Shown here piece by piece: positions 1-13,752 of a DNA stretch of 64,000 bases. The stretch's first letter is position 1; each line of letters begins with the position of its first letter. The stretch lies in the NCBI GenBank assembly GCA_029783825.1, contig JAREIK010003430.1, positions 94,610 to 158,609 on the forward strand. Direction: 5' to 3'. This stretch comes from Sapria himalayana (Eukaryota > Streptophyta > Magnoliopsida > Malpighiales > Rafflesiaceae). The notes under the pieces are model-generated. The model was not told the origin of the DNA and ran no database searches. It worked only from the letters and a program-made list of their open reading frames with translations. A program made the translations under genes and the position numbers.

Positions 1-3000
1 TTTTGATTTTTTTTGAATTTTTTGATTTCAAAAGGTTATAAGCATTAAAAATAAAATAATTTTTAAAATCTTTGAAATGTGAATACCATGTATAATTATT
101 AATCTTATTAATTATATATCATATAAAATCAATATAAATAATTTAATGATAGATATTATAAATAATGATTAAAATACTAAATTAATAAACTATTATTAAT
201 AATATAAATATTAATTAAAATATATTACATAACACAAAATTATTCAAAATAAATTAAAAATATATTACTAAATAATAATATTTAATTTTTAAATTTTTCT
301 ATCTTTTTATAAGCTTATATTTTTTTATGATTAAAAATAAGGTTTATGTATTTAGGGATTTTGGGTTTTATGAGCTACTGATTTAAGTAAGTAAACATTT
401 AGTGGTCTATTGGTTTTATTTAAAAAAGAAATAATAAAAATTTATTTTTTGTATTCTTTCTCACTTTTTAAGATTAAAACCTTTGAAAGTATAATAATTT
501 TTAAATTTTTTTCAAAAGTGAATACATTATTTATTTATAATAATCATAATAATTATATATCATATAAATTCAATATAAATAATTTTATTCATAGATATTC
601 TAATAATTATCAAAAATAAATTAAAAATCTATTATGAATAAGATTGATATTACTTAAAATATAATATCAAAACCTAAAATAAATCAAAAGTAAAGCAAAA
701 TATATTACTTAATAATAATTATTTGTTTTTAAATTTTTATTCTTTTTATAAGTGTATCTATTTTTTGATGAAAAATTATTTATATAAATTATATTTCAAC
801 TCAATTTTTTTTATAATTAATATATATATATAAATAAAAAACTTAACAATCAAAATGAATTTTTTAAATTATACTGAAAACAAATAAAAATGAGATTATT
901 AATTATTATTTAGGGTATACCGGTTTAAAGGATTATCTATATAGGGGAATCATGATTTTGTAGTTTAGTGATTTAAGTGTTTAGGCATTTAGTGATTTAT
1001 AGGTTTTATTAAAACAATGAAATAACAAAAAAAATATTTTTTATCTTTTTTCACATGTTCGAAGGTTATATAATCTTTGAAAATATAAAAATTTTAAAAC
1101 TTTTTCAAAAGTGAATACAATATTTAGTTATCAGAATTAAAATTTATATATCATATAAATTCAATATAAACATTTTTATTGAATATTATTCTAATAATGA
1201 TCAAAAAATAAATTAATAATTTATAATTAATAAGATAGATATTAATTAAAATATAATTAAAAAACCTAAAATGATTCAGAAGCAAAGCAAAATATATTAC
1301 TATATAATAATTTTTTGTTTTAATTTTTTTTTTTATTTTCAAAAGTTTATCTATATTTTTTTGATGAAAAATAATTTATATAAATTATATTTGTGTAACT
1401 CTTAATTTATTTTGTTTTTAATATTTATATAAAAATAAACAAATAAATAATTAAATTTAATATATAAAATTATAATGAAAAAAATGAGATTTATTATTTA
1501 TTATTTATTATTTAGGGTATACCGGTTTAATTTAAATTATATCTATCTCACTAATAATTTATTTTGTATTTAATATTTCTATAAAAATAAACTGCTAAAT
1601 AATTAAAATAAAAATTTAAAATTCTATTGAATAAAAATTAAAATGAGATTTATGATTTTTTATTAATGTATACTAGTTTAATGGTTTTGACATTTTGGAG
1701 TTTATAGATTTATGTTATTATGCATTTAGTATTTTATAGGTTTTATTTAAACAATAAAACAACAAAAAAAAATTTGTAATATATTCTCATTTTTAGAGGT
1801 TATAACCTTTGAAAATATAATAAAATTTAAGATTTTCTGAAATGTGAATACAAATTTTAATTATAATAATATTAATAATTATATATCATATAAATTCAAT
1901 AAACAATTTTATTGATAAATATTATAATAATGATCAAAAATTAAATTAATAAACATTTAATAATAAGATAGATATTAATTAAAAAATAATTAGAAAACCC
2001 AAATTGATTCAAAATAAAAGTAAACTATATTACTTAATAATAATTTTTAATTTTAAAATTTTACTTCTTTTATAATCGTATATATCTTTTTTGATTAAAA
2101 ATAAATTATTTAAATTATATTTGTCGCACTCATAATTTATTTTGTAATAAATATTTCTATAAAAATAAACTAATAAATAATTAAAATGAATATTTAAAAT
2201 TATAATAAATAGAAATAAAAATTATATTTAATAATTATTATGTATTATATAGCGGTTTAATGGTTTATGTATTTAGGAATGACTAGGTTTAGGAGTTTAC
2301 TGATTTAATTGTGTGTGCATTTAGTAGTTTATAGGTTTTATTTAAAAAATAACATAACAAAAAATATATTTTTATTATTTTTTGATATTTTCAAAGGTTA
2401 TAACCTTTAAAAATATAATTAGTTTTTATTTTTTTCAAAAGTGAATTAAATATTTAGATATAATAATCATTATATTTATATTTCATATAAATTCAATATA
2501 AATAATTTTATTGATAGATATTCTAATAATTATCAAAAAATAAAATAATAATCTATTATTAATAAGATAGATATCAATTAAAATATAATTATAAACCCAA
2601 AATTGATTCAGAAGCAAAGCAAAATATATTATTATAATAATTTTAATTTTGAAATATTTATTTCTTTTTAAAACTTTATTTATATTTTTTTGATGAAAAA
2701 TAATTTATATAAATTATATTTGTCTAACTCATAATTTATTTTGTAATTAATATTTATATAAAAATATACAAATAAATATTAAAATGAATATTTAAAATTA
2801 TACTAAAAAAATTGATATTTATACTTTATTATTTAGGGTATACCAGTTTAATTTAAATTATATCTGTCTTACTAATAATTTATTTTGTAATTAATATTTC
2901 TAAAAAAAATTGTTTAATAATTTAAATAAAAATTTAAAATTATACTGAATAAAAATTAAAAAGATATTTATGAATTATTATTAATGTATACTAGTTTATT

Positions 3001-6000
3001 GGTTTAAGTATTTAGATGTTTTGTCATTTAAAAGTTTAGCGATTTATGTTTTTAGGCATTTAGTAGTTTATAGATTTTATTTAAACAATGAAATAACAAA
3101 AAAATTATTTTTGAAATTTTTTTATATTTTCAAATGTTATAACATTTGAAAATATAATATTTTTAATATTTTTTCAAATGTAAATATAATATTTAGTTAT
3201 AATAATATTAATAATTATAAGTCATTTAAATTCAATATAAATAATCACATATCTAGATATTATAATAATGATCAAAAAAAATTAACAAACTATTATTAAT
3301 AAGATAGATAATATTTAAAATATATTTGCAAAATCTAAATTTATTCAAAATCAAAGTAAAATATATTACTTAATAATAATTTTTTTTAATGTTTTGCTTT
3401 TTTATAAGTTTATATTTTTGTTTTTAAAAATAAATTATTAAAATTATATTTGTCTTACTCATAATTTATTTTGTAATTTATAATTCTATAATAATAAACT
3501 AATAGATAATTAAAATGAATATTTAAAATTATAATGAAAACAAATAAAATTGAGATTTATTATTTATTATTTAGGATATACTGGTTTAATGGTTTAAGTA
3601 TTTAGGTGTTTTGTGGTTTAAGAGTTTTGTGATTTAATTGTTTAGACCATTAATGATTTATAGTTTTTATTTAAACAATGAAAAAACAAAAAATTTAATT
3701 TTTTGATTTTTTTAATTCTTGAAGGTTATAACCTTTGAAAATATAATAATTTTTAATTTTTTTTAAATGTGAATATAATATTTACTTATAATAATCTTAA
3801 TAATCATATCTAATGTAGACTAAATATAAATAATTTTATTGATAGATATTATAATAATGATAAATAAATAAATTAATAAACTAGTATTAATAAGAATGAT
3901 ATAAATTAAAATATAATTGTAGATTCTAAAATGATTCAAAATCAAAATAATATATATTAATAAAAAATAATTTTTTATTTTAAAAATTTTGCCTCTTTTT
4001 ATAAGCACATATTTTTTTTTGATGAAAAATAAATTATTTAAATTATATTTGTCTCACTAATAATTTATTTTCTAATTAATATTTCTATAAATATAAATTG
4101 ATAATTAATTAAAATGAATATTTAAAATATAATGATTACTAATAAAAATGAGAATTATGATTTATTATTTAGACTATACTAAAATAATGTTTTGTGTATT
4201 TATAAACTTCAGGGATTAGGAGTTTAGTCATTTTAGTATTTAGTCATTTAGTGGTTTATAGGTTTAATGTAAATAATAAAAATAAAAATTTTTTTTAGAT
4301 TTTTTCTGAATTTCAAAGGTTATAAACTTTGAAAAGAAAGTAATATTTAAAATTTTTTGAAATGTGAATACCATTTATAATTATATTAATCTTACTAACT
4401 ATATATCATATAAATTAAATATAAATAATTTTAATGATAGATTTTATAATAATGATCAATAATTAAATTAACAAACTATTATTAAAAATTTAAATATTAA
4501 TTAAAATATATTTACATAACAAAAAATGATTCAAAATCAAATCAAAATATATTACTAAATAATAATATTTAATTTTTAAAATTTTTCTTCTTTTTTTAAG
4601 CCTATATTTTTTTTGATTGAATATAAATGATTTAAATATTATTTGTGTCATTCGAAATTTATTTTGAATTAATTTTTCTAAAAAATTAAACTATAAATAA
4701 TTAAAATGAATATTTAAAATTATACTAAATAGAAATATAAATGAGATTTATTATTTAATAAGGAGAATATAGCTATTAAAAGGTTTGTGTATTTAGGGGT
4801 TTCGGGGTTTATGAGTTTACTGATTTAAGTAAGTAATCATTTACTGATCTATAAGTTTTATTTAAAAAATGAAATAACAAAAAATTTATAATTATTATTT
4901 TTTCTCATTTTATAAGCTTATGCCTTTTGAAAATATAATTATTTTTAAATTTCTTTCAAAAGTGAATACAATATTTATTTATAATAATCATAATAATTAT
5001 ATATCATATAAATTCAATATAAACAATTTTATTGATAGAGATTCTAATAATTATCAAAAAATAAATTAAAAATCTATTATGAATAAGATTGATATTATTT
5101 AAAATATAATATCAAAACCTAAAATGATTCAAAAGCAAAGCAAAATATATTTCCTGATAATAATTAATTGTTTTTATATTTTTATTCTTTTTATAAGCTT
5201 ATCTATTTATTGATGAAAAATAATTTTTATTAATTATATTTTTAACTCATAATTTATTTTATAATTAATACAAATATACAAATAAAAAACTAAAAATCAA
5301 AATGATTTTTTTTTTAAATTATAATGAAAACAAATAAAAATGAGATTTATTAATTATTATTTAGTGTATACCAGTTTAAAGAATTATCTATATAGGGGTA
5401 TACAGATTTTGTAGTTTAGTGATTTACGTGTTTAGGCATTTAGTGGTGTATAGGTTTTATTTAAACAATGAAATAATAAAAAAAATATTTTTTTTATTTT
5501 TTCACATTTTCAAATGTTATAACCTTTGAAAATATAATAATTTAAAAATTTTTTTCAAAGGTGAATATAATATTTTGTAAGAATAATCATTATATTTATA
5601 TATCATATAAATTTAATATAAACATTTTTATTGATAAATATTCTAATAATGATCAAAATATAAATTAATAATTTATTATTAATAAGATATATTTCATAAA
5701 AAATATAATTACAAATTTTAAAATGATTCAGAAGCTATGCAATAATATTTAGTTATAATAATCTTAATAATTATAAGACATTTAAATTCAATATAAGTAA
5801 TTTTATAGATAGATATTATAATAATGATCAAAAATAAATTAATAAACTATTATTAATAAGATTGATAGCAATTAAAATATAAATGCAAAACCTATAATGT
5901 TACAAAATCAAAGTAAAATATATTACTAAATGATAATTTTTTTATTTTTAAATTTTTACTTCTTTTTATAAGCTTATATTTATTTTTTGATTAAAAATAA

Positions 6001-6320
6001 ATTATTAAAATTATATTTGTCTCATTCATTATTTATTTTGCAATTAATATTTATATAAAAAATAAACTAATAAATAATTAAAGTGAAAATTTAAATTATT
6101 ATGAATATAAATTAAAATGAGATTTATGATTTATTATATATGGTATACCATTTTAATGGATTATTAATTTAGTGGTTTTGTCGTTTAGGAGTTTAGCAAT
6201 TTATGTATTTAGGCATTTGCTTTATAGTTTGTATTTATATAATAAAAATAAAAAAAAATTGATTTTATCTGATTTTCAAAGGTTATAACCTTTTAAAATA
6301 AAATAATTTTTAAAATTTAT
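1..6320 (-). repeat. AT-rich satellite array 1 (minus orientation)
   Basis: Tandem satellite units, read on the minus strand. The anchor phrase GGCATTTAGTGGTTTATAGG or a close variant recurs near 397, 983, 1723, 2318, 3056, 3643, 4243, 4837, 5437 and 6214. Spacings are about 590-600 bp, with some longer units of about 740-780 bp. Two long units (near 1.55 and 2.85 kb) contain a linker in which the GGTATACCGGTTTAA motif runs straight into the body of the next unit without an octamer block. Unit types near 0.4 and 0.98 kb recur near 4.84 and 5.43 kb, giving a local higher-order period of about 4.4 kb. Short open frames here (for example 410-619 and 1151-1342) are low-complexity shadows. I see no gene. 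Confidence 0.9.
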
Positions 6321-6340
6321 ATAATAGAAAAATTAATTAC
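6300..6340. other. Satellite orientation switch 1 (minus to plus)
   Basis: Left of this point the units read on the minus strand and right of it on the plus strand. Type-a units face each other here (anchors near 6.22 and 6.75 kb). The last minus-strand text is the palindromic core with its AATAATTTTTAAAATTT tail. The first plus-strand text is AATTACAAAATAAATTTCG. The exact break lies within about 20 bp of AT-rich sequence, so I give a range. Confidence 0.7.
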
Positions 6341-7348
6341 AAAATAAATTTCGAGTGAGACAAATATTATTTAAATAATTTATTTTTAATCAAAATAAAA
6401 TAAGCTTATAAATTGAAGGACAAATTTAAAAATTAAATATTATTAATTAGTAATATATTTTGATTCGATTTGAATCATTTTGTGTTATGTAAATATATTT
6501 TAATTAATATCAATATTATTAATAATAGTTTATTAATTTAATTTTTGATCATTATTATAATATCTATCATTAAAATTATTTATATTGAATTTATATGATA
6601 TATAATTAGTAAGATTAATATAATTATACATAGTATTCACATTTAAAAAAAGTTTAATATTTATTTTATTTTTAAAGGCAATAACAATTGAAAATCAAAA
6701 AAAAAATCAAAAAAAAAAATTTTTTTTTTTTAATATAAATAAAACTTATAAACCACTAAATACCTAAAAACATAAATTGATAAACTCCTAAACGACAAAA
6801 TGCTTAAATAATCAAACAATTAAACCGGTATACCACATATAATAAATCATAAATCTCATTTTAATTTGTATTCATTATAATTTTAAATATTCATTTTAAT
6901 TATTTACTAGTTTATTTTTTATAGAAATAATAATTACAAAATAAATAATGAGAGAGACAACTATAATTTTAATAATTTATTTTTAATCAAAAAAAATATA
7001 TAATCATATAAAAAGAAGTATAAATTTAAAAACAACAATTTATTATTTAGTAATATTTTTTACTTTGATTGTGAATCATTATATATAGGTTTTGCAATTA
7101 TATTTTAATTGCTATCAATCTTATTAAGATTAGTTTATTAATTTATTATTCAATCAATTTTATAATATCTAATAATAAAATTACTTATATTGAATTTAAA
7201 TGTCTTATAATTATTATGATTATTATAACTAAATATTATATTTACATTTGAAAAAAATTTAAAAATTATTATATTTTCAAAGGTTATAACCTTCAAAAAT
7301 GATAAAAAATCACAAATATTATTTTTTTATTTTTTTATTATTTAAATA

Positions 7349-7429
7349 AAACATATAAACCACTAAATGCCTAAACATTTAAATCTCTAGACTTCTAAAC
7401 CCCAAAACCCCCTAAATACTTAAACCATA
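7349..7429 (+). repeat. Octamer block, type-b unit
   Basis: This is the part of the unit that contains the anchor phrase. It reads as consecutive 8-bp steps almost all starting with AAA: AAACATAT, AAACCACT, AAATGCCT, and onward through AAACCCCA to AAATACTT. One step is 9 bp long (AAACCCCCT). The same 8-bp register is seen in every complete unit of the window, on either strand. Confidence 0.85.
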
Positions 7430-7863
7430 TAACCTATATAACCTAAATAATAAATCTCATTTTTATTTGTATTCATTATAATTTTAAATATTCATTTTAA
7501 TTATTTTTTAGTTTATTTTTATAGAAATATAAATTATAAAATAAATAATGCGTGAGACATATATAATCAAAATAAATTATTTTTTAAGAAAAAAATATAA
7601 GCTTATAAAAATAAACAAAATTTCAAAAATTAAAATTTTATTTAATAATATAATTTACATTGATTTTGAATTATTTTGGGTCGTGCAAATATATTTTAAT
7701 TAATATTTACCTTATTAATAATAGTTTATTAATTTATTTATTGATCATCAAAATAATATATATTAATAAATTTTTTTATGTTGAATTTACATCAAATATA
7801 ATTATTAAGATTATTATAACTAAGAATTGTATTCTTATTTTAGAACTATTAAAAAAATATTAT

Positions 7864-7891
7864 ATTTTCAAAGGTTATAACCTTTGAAAAT
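7864..7891. repeat. Perfect 28-bp palindromic core
   Basis: The half ATTTTCAAAGGTTA is followed directly by its own reverse complement, with no spacer. Other perfect 28-bp copies are at 24280-24307, 27180-27207, 36011-36038 and 44095-44122. A 26-bp copy is at 61650-61675. Most other units carry a slightly decayed version at the same place, between the AT-rich body and the octamer block. Confidence 0.9.
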
Positions 7892-10800
7892 CACGAAAAT
7901 TTATAAAAATAAATCTTTTGTTATTTCATTTATTAAATAAAACCTATAAACACGTAAAAGTGCAAACATATAAATCAATAAACTCCATTAACCCCAAAAC
8001 CACAAAAAAACTTAAACCATTAAATAGGTATACCATAAATAATAAATAATAAATCTCTTTTTATTAGTATTCATTATAATTTTAAATATTCATTTTAATT
8101 ATGTATCAATTTATTTTTATATAATATTAACTACAAAATAAATTATTATTGAAATAGATATAATTTAAATAATTTATTTTTCATCAAAGAAATATATAAT
8201 TGCTTATAAAATGAGGCAAAATTTTTAAAATAAAAAATTATTATTTAGTAATATATCTTATTTTGATTTTGAATCATTTTAGATTCTACATTTATATTTT
8301 AATTTATATCATTCTTATTAATACTAGTTTATTAATTTATTTATACATCATTATTATAATATCTATTAATAAAATTATTTATATATAGTTTACATTATAT
8401 ATAATTATTAAGATTATTATAACTAAATATTATATTTACATTTAAAAAAATTAAAAATTATTATATTTTCAAAGGTTACAACCTTCAAAAAATTAAATTT
8501 TTTGTTTTTTAATTCTTTAGATAATAACTATAAATCACTAAAGGTCTAAACACTTGAATCACTAAACTCTTAAACCCAAGAACACCTAAATACTTAAACC
8601 ATTAAACTGATATATCCTTAATAATAAATAATAAATCTCAATTTTATTTGTATTCATTATAATTTTAAATAATTATTTTAATTATTTATTAGTTTATTAT
8701 TATAGAATTATAAATTACAAAATAAATTATGAGCAAGACAAATTAATTTAAATAATATATTAATAATAACTAAAATATAAAGTTATGAAAAAAGCAAAAC
8801 ATTAAAAAAATTATTATTAAATAATATATTTTACTTTGATGTTGAATAAATTTACATTTTGCAAATATATTTTAAATAATATCTATCTTATTAATAATAG
8901 TTTATTAAATTTTTTTTGATCATTATTATAATATCTAGCAATGTAATTATTTATATTGAATTTAAATGACTTATATTTATTAAGATTATTATAACTAAAT
9001 ATTATATTTACCTTTGAAAAAAATTTAAAAATTATAATATTTTCCAAGGTTATAACCTTCAAAAATTAAAAAAATAATAAAAATAAATTTTTTGTTATAT
9101 CATTGTTTAAATAAAACTTATAGATCACTAAACGCCTAAACACTTAAACCTCTAAACTCCTAAACACAAAAGCCCCTAAATACTTAAAGCTTTAAACTCG
9201 TAAACCTTAAATATAATTTAAATAATTTATTAAAATATTAATTACAAAATGAATTATGAGTGATACAAATATAATTTAAATAATTTATTTTTCATCAAAA
9301 AAAATATAAGCTTACAAAAAGAAGCACAAACTAAAAAAAATTATTATTTAGTAATAAATTTTACTTGGATTTTGAATATTTGTAGGTTTTGCATTTATAT
9401 TTTAATTTATATCTATCATATTAATAATAGCATATTAATTTATTTTTTGATAATTAATATCATATCTATCAATAAAATTGTTTATATTTAGTTTATATTA
9501 TATATTATAAAGATTATTATTACTAAATATTATATTCACATTTTTAAAAAATTTTAAAATTATTATATTTTCAACGGTTATAATGTTTGAAAATGTGAAA
9601 AAATATCAAAAATAATTTTTTTGTTATTTCATTGTTTAAATAAAACCTATAAACCACTAAATGCCTAAAAATAGTGATATAGATCTAATTTAAATTAGAC
9701 TGGTATACCCAAAATAATAAAGAATAAATCTCAATATTATTTTTTTTTATTATTTTAAATATTCATTTTAATTATTTATTTCTTTATTTTTATATAAATA
9801 TTAATTAAAAAATAAATTATGAGTTAGACAAATATAAATTATATAAATTATTTTTCATCAAAAAAATATGGATAAACTTTTTAAAAGAAAAAAAATTTTC
9901 AAAACAACAAATTTTTATATAGTAATATATTTTGATTTCTTCTTATTCACTTTTGGTTTTTTTATTATATTTTAATTGATATCTATCTTATTAATAATAG
10001 ATTATTAATCTATTTTTTGATCAATTTTTAAAATATATATCAATAATATTGTTTTTTATTTAATTTATATGATATAAAAATATAATGATTATTTTAACTA
10101 AATATTGAAAACCACTAAATGCATACACAGTAAAATCAGTAAACTTCTAAGGCCCGTAATGCCTAAATACATAAACCATTAAATTGATATTACTACTTAA
10201 TAATTAAGAAATCTAGTTTTTATTTCAATTTTTTATTATTTTAAATATTCATTTTAATTATTTATATGTTTATTTTATAGAAATATTTATTACGATATAA
10301 ATTATGAGTGCGACAAATATAAATTAAATAATTTATTTTTAATCAAAAAAAAAATATACGCTTATAAAAGAAGTAAACTTTTAAAAATTAAAAATTATTA
10401 TCCAGTAATATATTTTACTTTAATTTTGAATCAATTTGGGTCTTGTAAATATTTTTTTAATTAATATATATCTTATTATTAATAGTTTATTAATTTAATT
10501 TTTGATCATTATTATAATATCTAGAAATAAAATTGTTTATATTGAATTTATATGATATATAATTTCTAAAATTATTATAACTAAATATTATATTCAAATT
10601 TAAAAAATTTTTTAATATTATTATATTTTCAAATGTTATAACCTATGAAAAAGACAAAAAATTTCAAAATTTTTTTTGTTATTTTATTGTTTAAATAAAA
10701 CCTATAAACCACTAAATGCCAAAAAAACATAAATTGCTAAACTCCTAAATGATAAAACATCTAAGTACTTAAACAATTAAACATGTGTACATTAAGAAAA

Positions 10801-12318
10801 AATCATAAATATCAATTTAATTTTTATTAAGTATAATTTTATATTTTTATTTTAATTATTTATTAGTTTATTTTTATAGAAATATTAATTACAAAATAAA
10901 TTATTAATGAGATAGATCTATTTTAAATAATTTATTTTTTAACAAAAAAAAATATATTCTTATAAAAGGAGGCGACATTTTAAAAACAAAAATTTATTAT
11001 TTTGTAATATATTTTATTTTGATTTTGAATCATTTTAGTTTTTGCAATTATATTTTAATTTATATCATTCTTATTAAAAATAATTTATAAATTTTTTATT
11101 GATAATTATTATAATATCAATTAATAAAATTATTTATATTGAGTTTACCGTATATATAATTATTAAGATTATTATAACTAAATATTATATTCACATTTTA
11201 AAAAAATTAAGTATTATTATATTTTCAAAGGTTATAATCTTCAAAAGTTAAAAAAAATCAAAAAATTAAAATTTTTATTTTTACATTCTTTAAATAAAAA
11301 CTATAAATCACTAAAGGCCTAAACACTTAAATCACTAAACCCTAAAACATCTAAATACTTAAACCATTAAACTAGTTTATCCTATATAATAAATAATAAA
11401 TCTCTATTTTATTTGTATTCATTATAGTTTTAAATATTCATTTTAATTATTTATTAGTTGTTTTTTATAGAATTATAAATTAAAAATAAATTATGAGCAA
11501 GACAAATATAATTTAAATAAAATCTTTCTTATTAATAATAGTTTATTAATTTATTTTTTGATCATTAATATAATATCTACCAATATAATTGTTTATATTG
11601 AATTTACATGATATATAATTATTAAGATTATCAAAACTAAATATAGTATTCACATATAAAAAAATTTAAAAATTTTTATATTTTCAAAGGTTATAACATT
11701 CAAAAATGATAAAATATAACAAAAATTATTTTTTTGTTATATCATTGTTTAAATAAAACTTATAAACCATTAAATACCTAAACACATAAATCTCTAAACT
11801 CCTAAACCCCGAAACCCCTAAATAATAAATAATAAATCTCATTTTTTTTTCATTATTATTTTAAATATTAATTTTAATTATTTATTTGTTTATTTATATA
11901 TAAATATTAATTACAAAATAAATTGAGCTAGAAAAAAATAATTTATATAAATTATTTTTCATCAAAAAATTATAGATAAACTTTTTAAAAGAAAAAAAAT
12001 TTCAAAATAAAAAATTATTATATAGTAATATATTTTATTTTGCTTTTGAATCATTTTAGGTTTTGTAATTATTTTTTAATTGATATCTATCTTATTAATA
12101 ATAGATTATTAATTTATTTTTGATCATTATTAGAATATTTATCAATAAAATTATTTATATTGAATTTACATGATATATAATTATCAAGATTATTATAACT
12201 AAATATTATATTTAAATTTGAAAATAATTTAAAAATTATTATATTTTTAAAGGTTATCATCATTGAAAATGAGATAAAATCATAAAAATAATTTTTTTGT
12301 TATTTTATTGTTTATAAA

Positions 12319-12422
12319 AAACCTATAAACTACTAAATGCCTAAATGCTTAAATCATTAAACTCCTAAACCCCAAAACCCCAAAACTCCAAAACCCTTAA
12401 ATACTTAAACATTTAAACCATC
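12319..12422 (+). repeat. Best octamer block: 13 steps in exact 8-bp register
   Basis: These 104 bp split into thirteen 8-mers, each starting with AAA and none shifted: AAACCTAT, AAACTACT, and so on through AAACTCCT and AAACCCCA (twice) to AAATACTT and AAACATTT. The consensus is close to AAACNCCT; the reverse strand reads like TTTAGGGG. It resembles a degenerate telomere-type repeat but with period 8, not the plant heptamer period. Confidence 0.88.
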
Positions 12423-13752
12423 TTTAAAGGTTTAAGTATTTATAAATAATATATAAATATCGATCAATAAATAATAATTTATTAATTGATTTTTGATCAT
12501 TATTATATTTATATATTTATATTTAGTTTATTAATATCTATTAATAAAATTGTTTATATTTAATATACATGATATATAATTATTAAGTTTATTATAAATA
12601 AATATTGTATTCACATTTGAAAAAAATTTTATAATTATTATATTTATAAAGGTTATAACCATCAAAATAGATAAAAAATTTGAGAAATAATTATTTTGTT
12701 ATTTAATTATTTAAATAAAACATATAAACTACTAAATTCCTAAACACTTAAATCACTAAACTTCTAAACTCCTAAATACTTAAACCATTAAACTGGTATA
12801 CCCTAAATAATTAATCATAAATCTCATTTTTTTTGTATTCATTATAATTTTAATATTCATTTTAATTATTTATTAGTTTATTTTTATATAAATATTAATT
12901 GCAAAATAAAATTATGAATGGGACAAATATAATTTAAATATTTTTATCTACATCAAAAAAAAAAAATAAAAGAAACGAAAATCTAAAAATAAAAAATTAT
13001 TATTTAGTAATATATTTTACTTTGATTATGAATCGTTTTAGGTTTTGCAAATATATTTTAATTAATATATATCTTATTAATAATAGTTTATTAATCTATT
13101 TTATGATCAGTATATAATATCGATCAAAAAAATAATTTATATTGAATTTACATGATATTTACTTTTTATGATTATTATAATTAAATATTGTATTAATATT
13201 TGAAAAAAAAATTAAAAATTATAATATTTTCAATGGTTATAACCTTGAAAATGAGAAAAAATCATAAAAATATATTTTTTGGTATTTAATTTTTTAAATA
13301 AAACCTATAAAACACAAAATACCTAAATACTAAAATTACTAAACTCCTAAACCCTAATACTGCTGCACCACACACACATAGCGACGGACCACAGTACACA
13401 CGTGCACATATTCTTGTAAATTTTGGTGTAGCATTTAGAGGGGCCAGGCAAGTCCTGTAAGTAGCCAAAAGTATGGGCCACCAGCTTGTATAGGGCCCCA
13501 CTAGCAAGCTGGGATGATAACATTAAGACAACTGACAAGACAAAGCAAAATGGTCGGGAGTAAACCTAAGAGTAGCTAGGAGTGGGTCCCACTAGCCCTA
13601 TAAGGTAGCATAGAAGGCCACCCAACCGTCGCCCAACAGGAGTAGCAGGTAATCCATTATTAATTGGAGAGCAGGAAAAATCCGAAGCATCACCAAGTAG
13701 GGCCAGTAAGTAATGGAATCCAGACCAGCCACACGGGAGCGAAAGATTCAAA

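Larger units (their letters stand above)
6321..13355 (+). repeat. AT-rich satellite array 2 (plus orientation)
   Basis: Thirteen plus-strand units with anchors near 6.75, 7.35, 7.95, 8.53, 9.12, 9.65, 10.11, 10.71, 11.31, 11.76, 12.33, 12.73 and 13.30 kb. By the wording of their octamer blocks they run a, b, c, d, e, then a', g, a', d', e' and further types. The unit between 12.33 and 12.73 kb is short (about 0.40 kb), and the inverted partner array at 47.4-52.1 kb has the same short unit (48.02 to 48.39 kb). The array ends in the border CTAAACCCTAATACTGCTGC, where the non-satellite block begins. Confidence 0.9.

Noticed and set aside
410..619. Many other 60-80-codon frames in the satellite
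   Set aside because: They start at TTG or ATG by chance, have low-complexity composition, no motif and no consistent frame between units.
7660..7887. 75-codon frame found open in three type-c units (also 37002-37229 + and 61653-61880 -)
   Set aside because: It lies wholly in the AT-rich satellite body, is made almost only of I, L, N, K, Y and F, and is closed in other c units. Shared descent explains its length.
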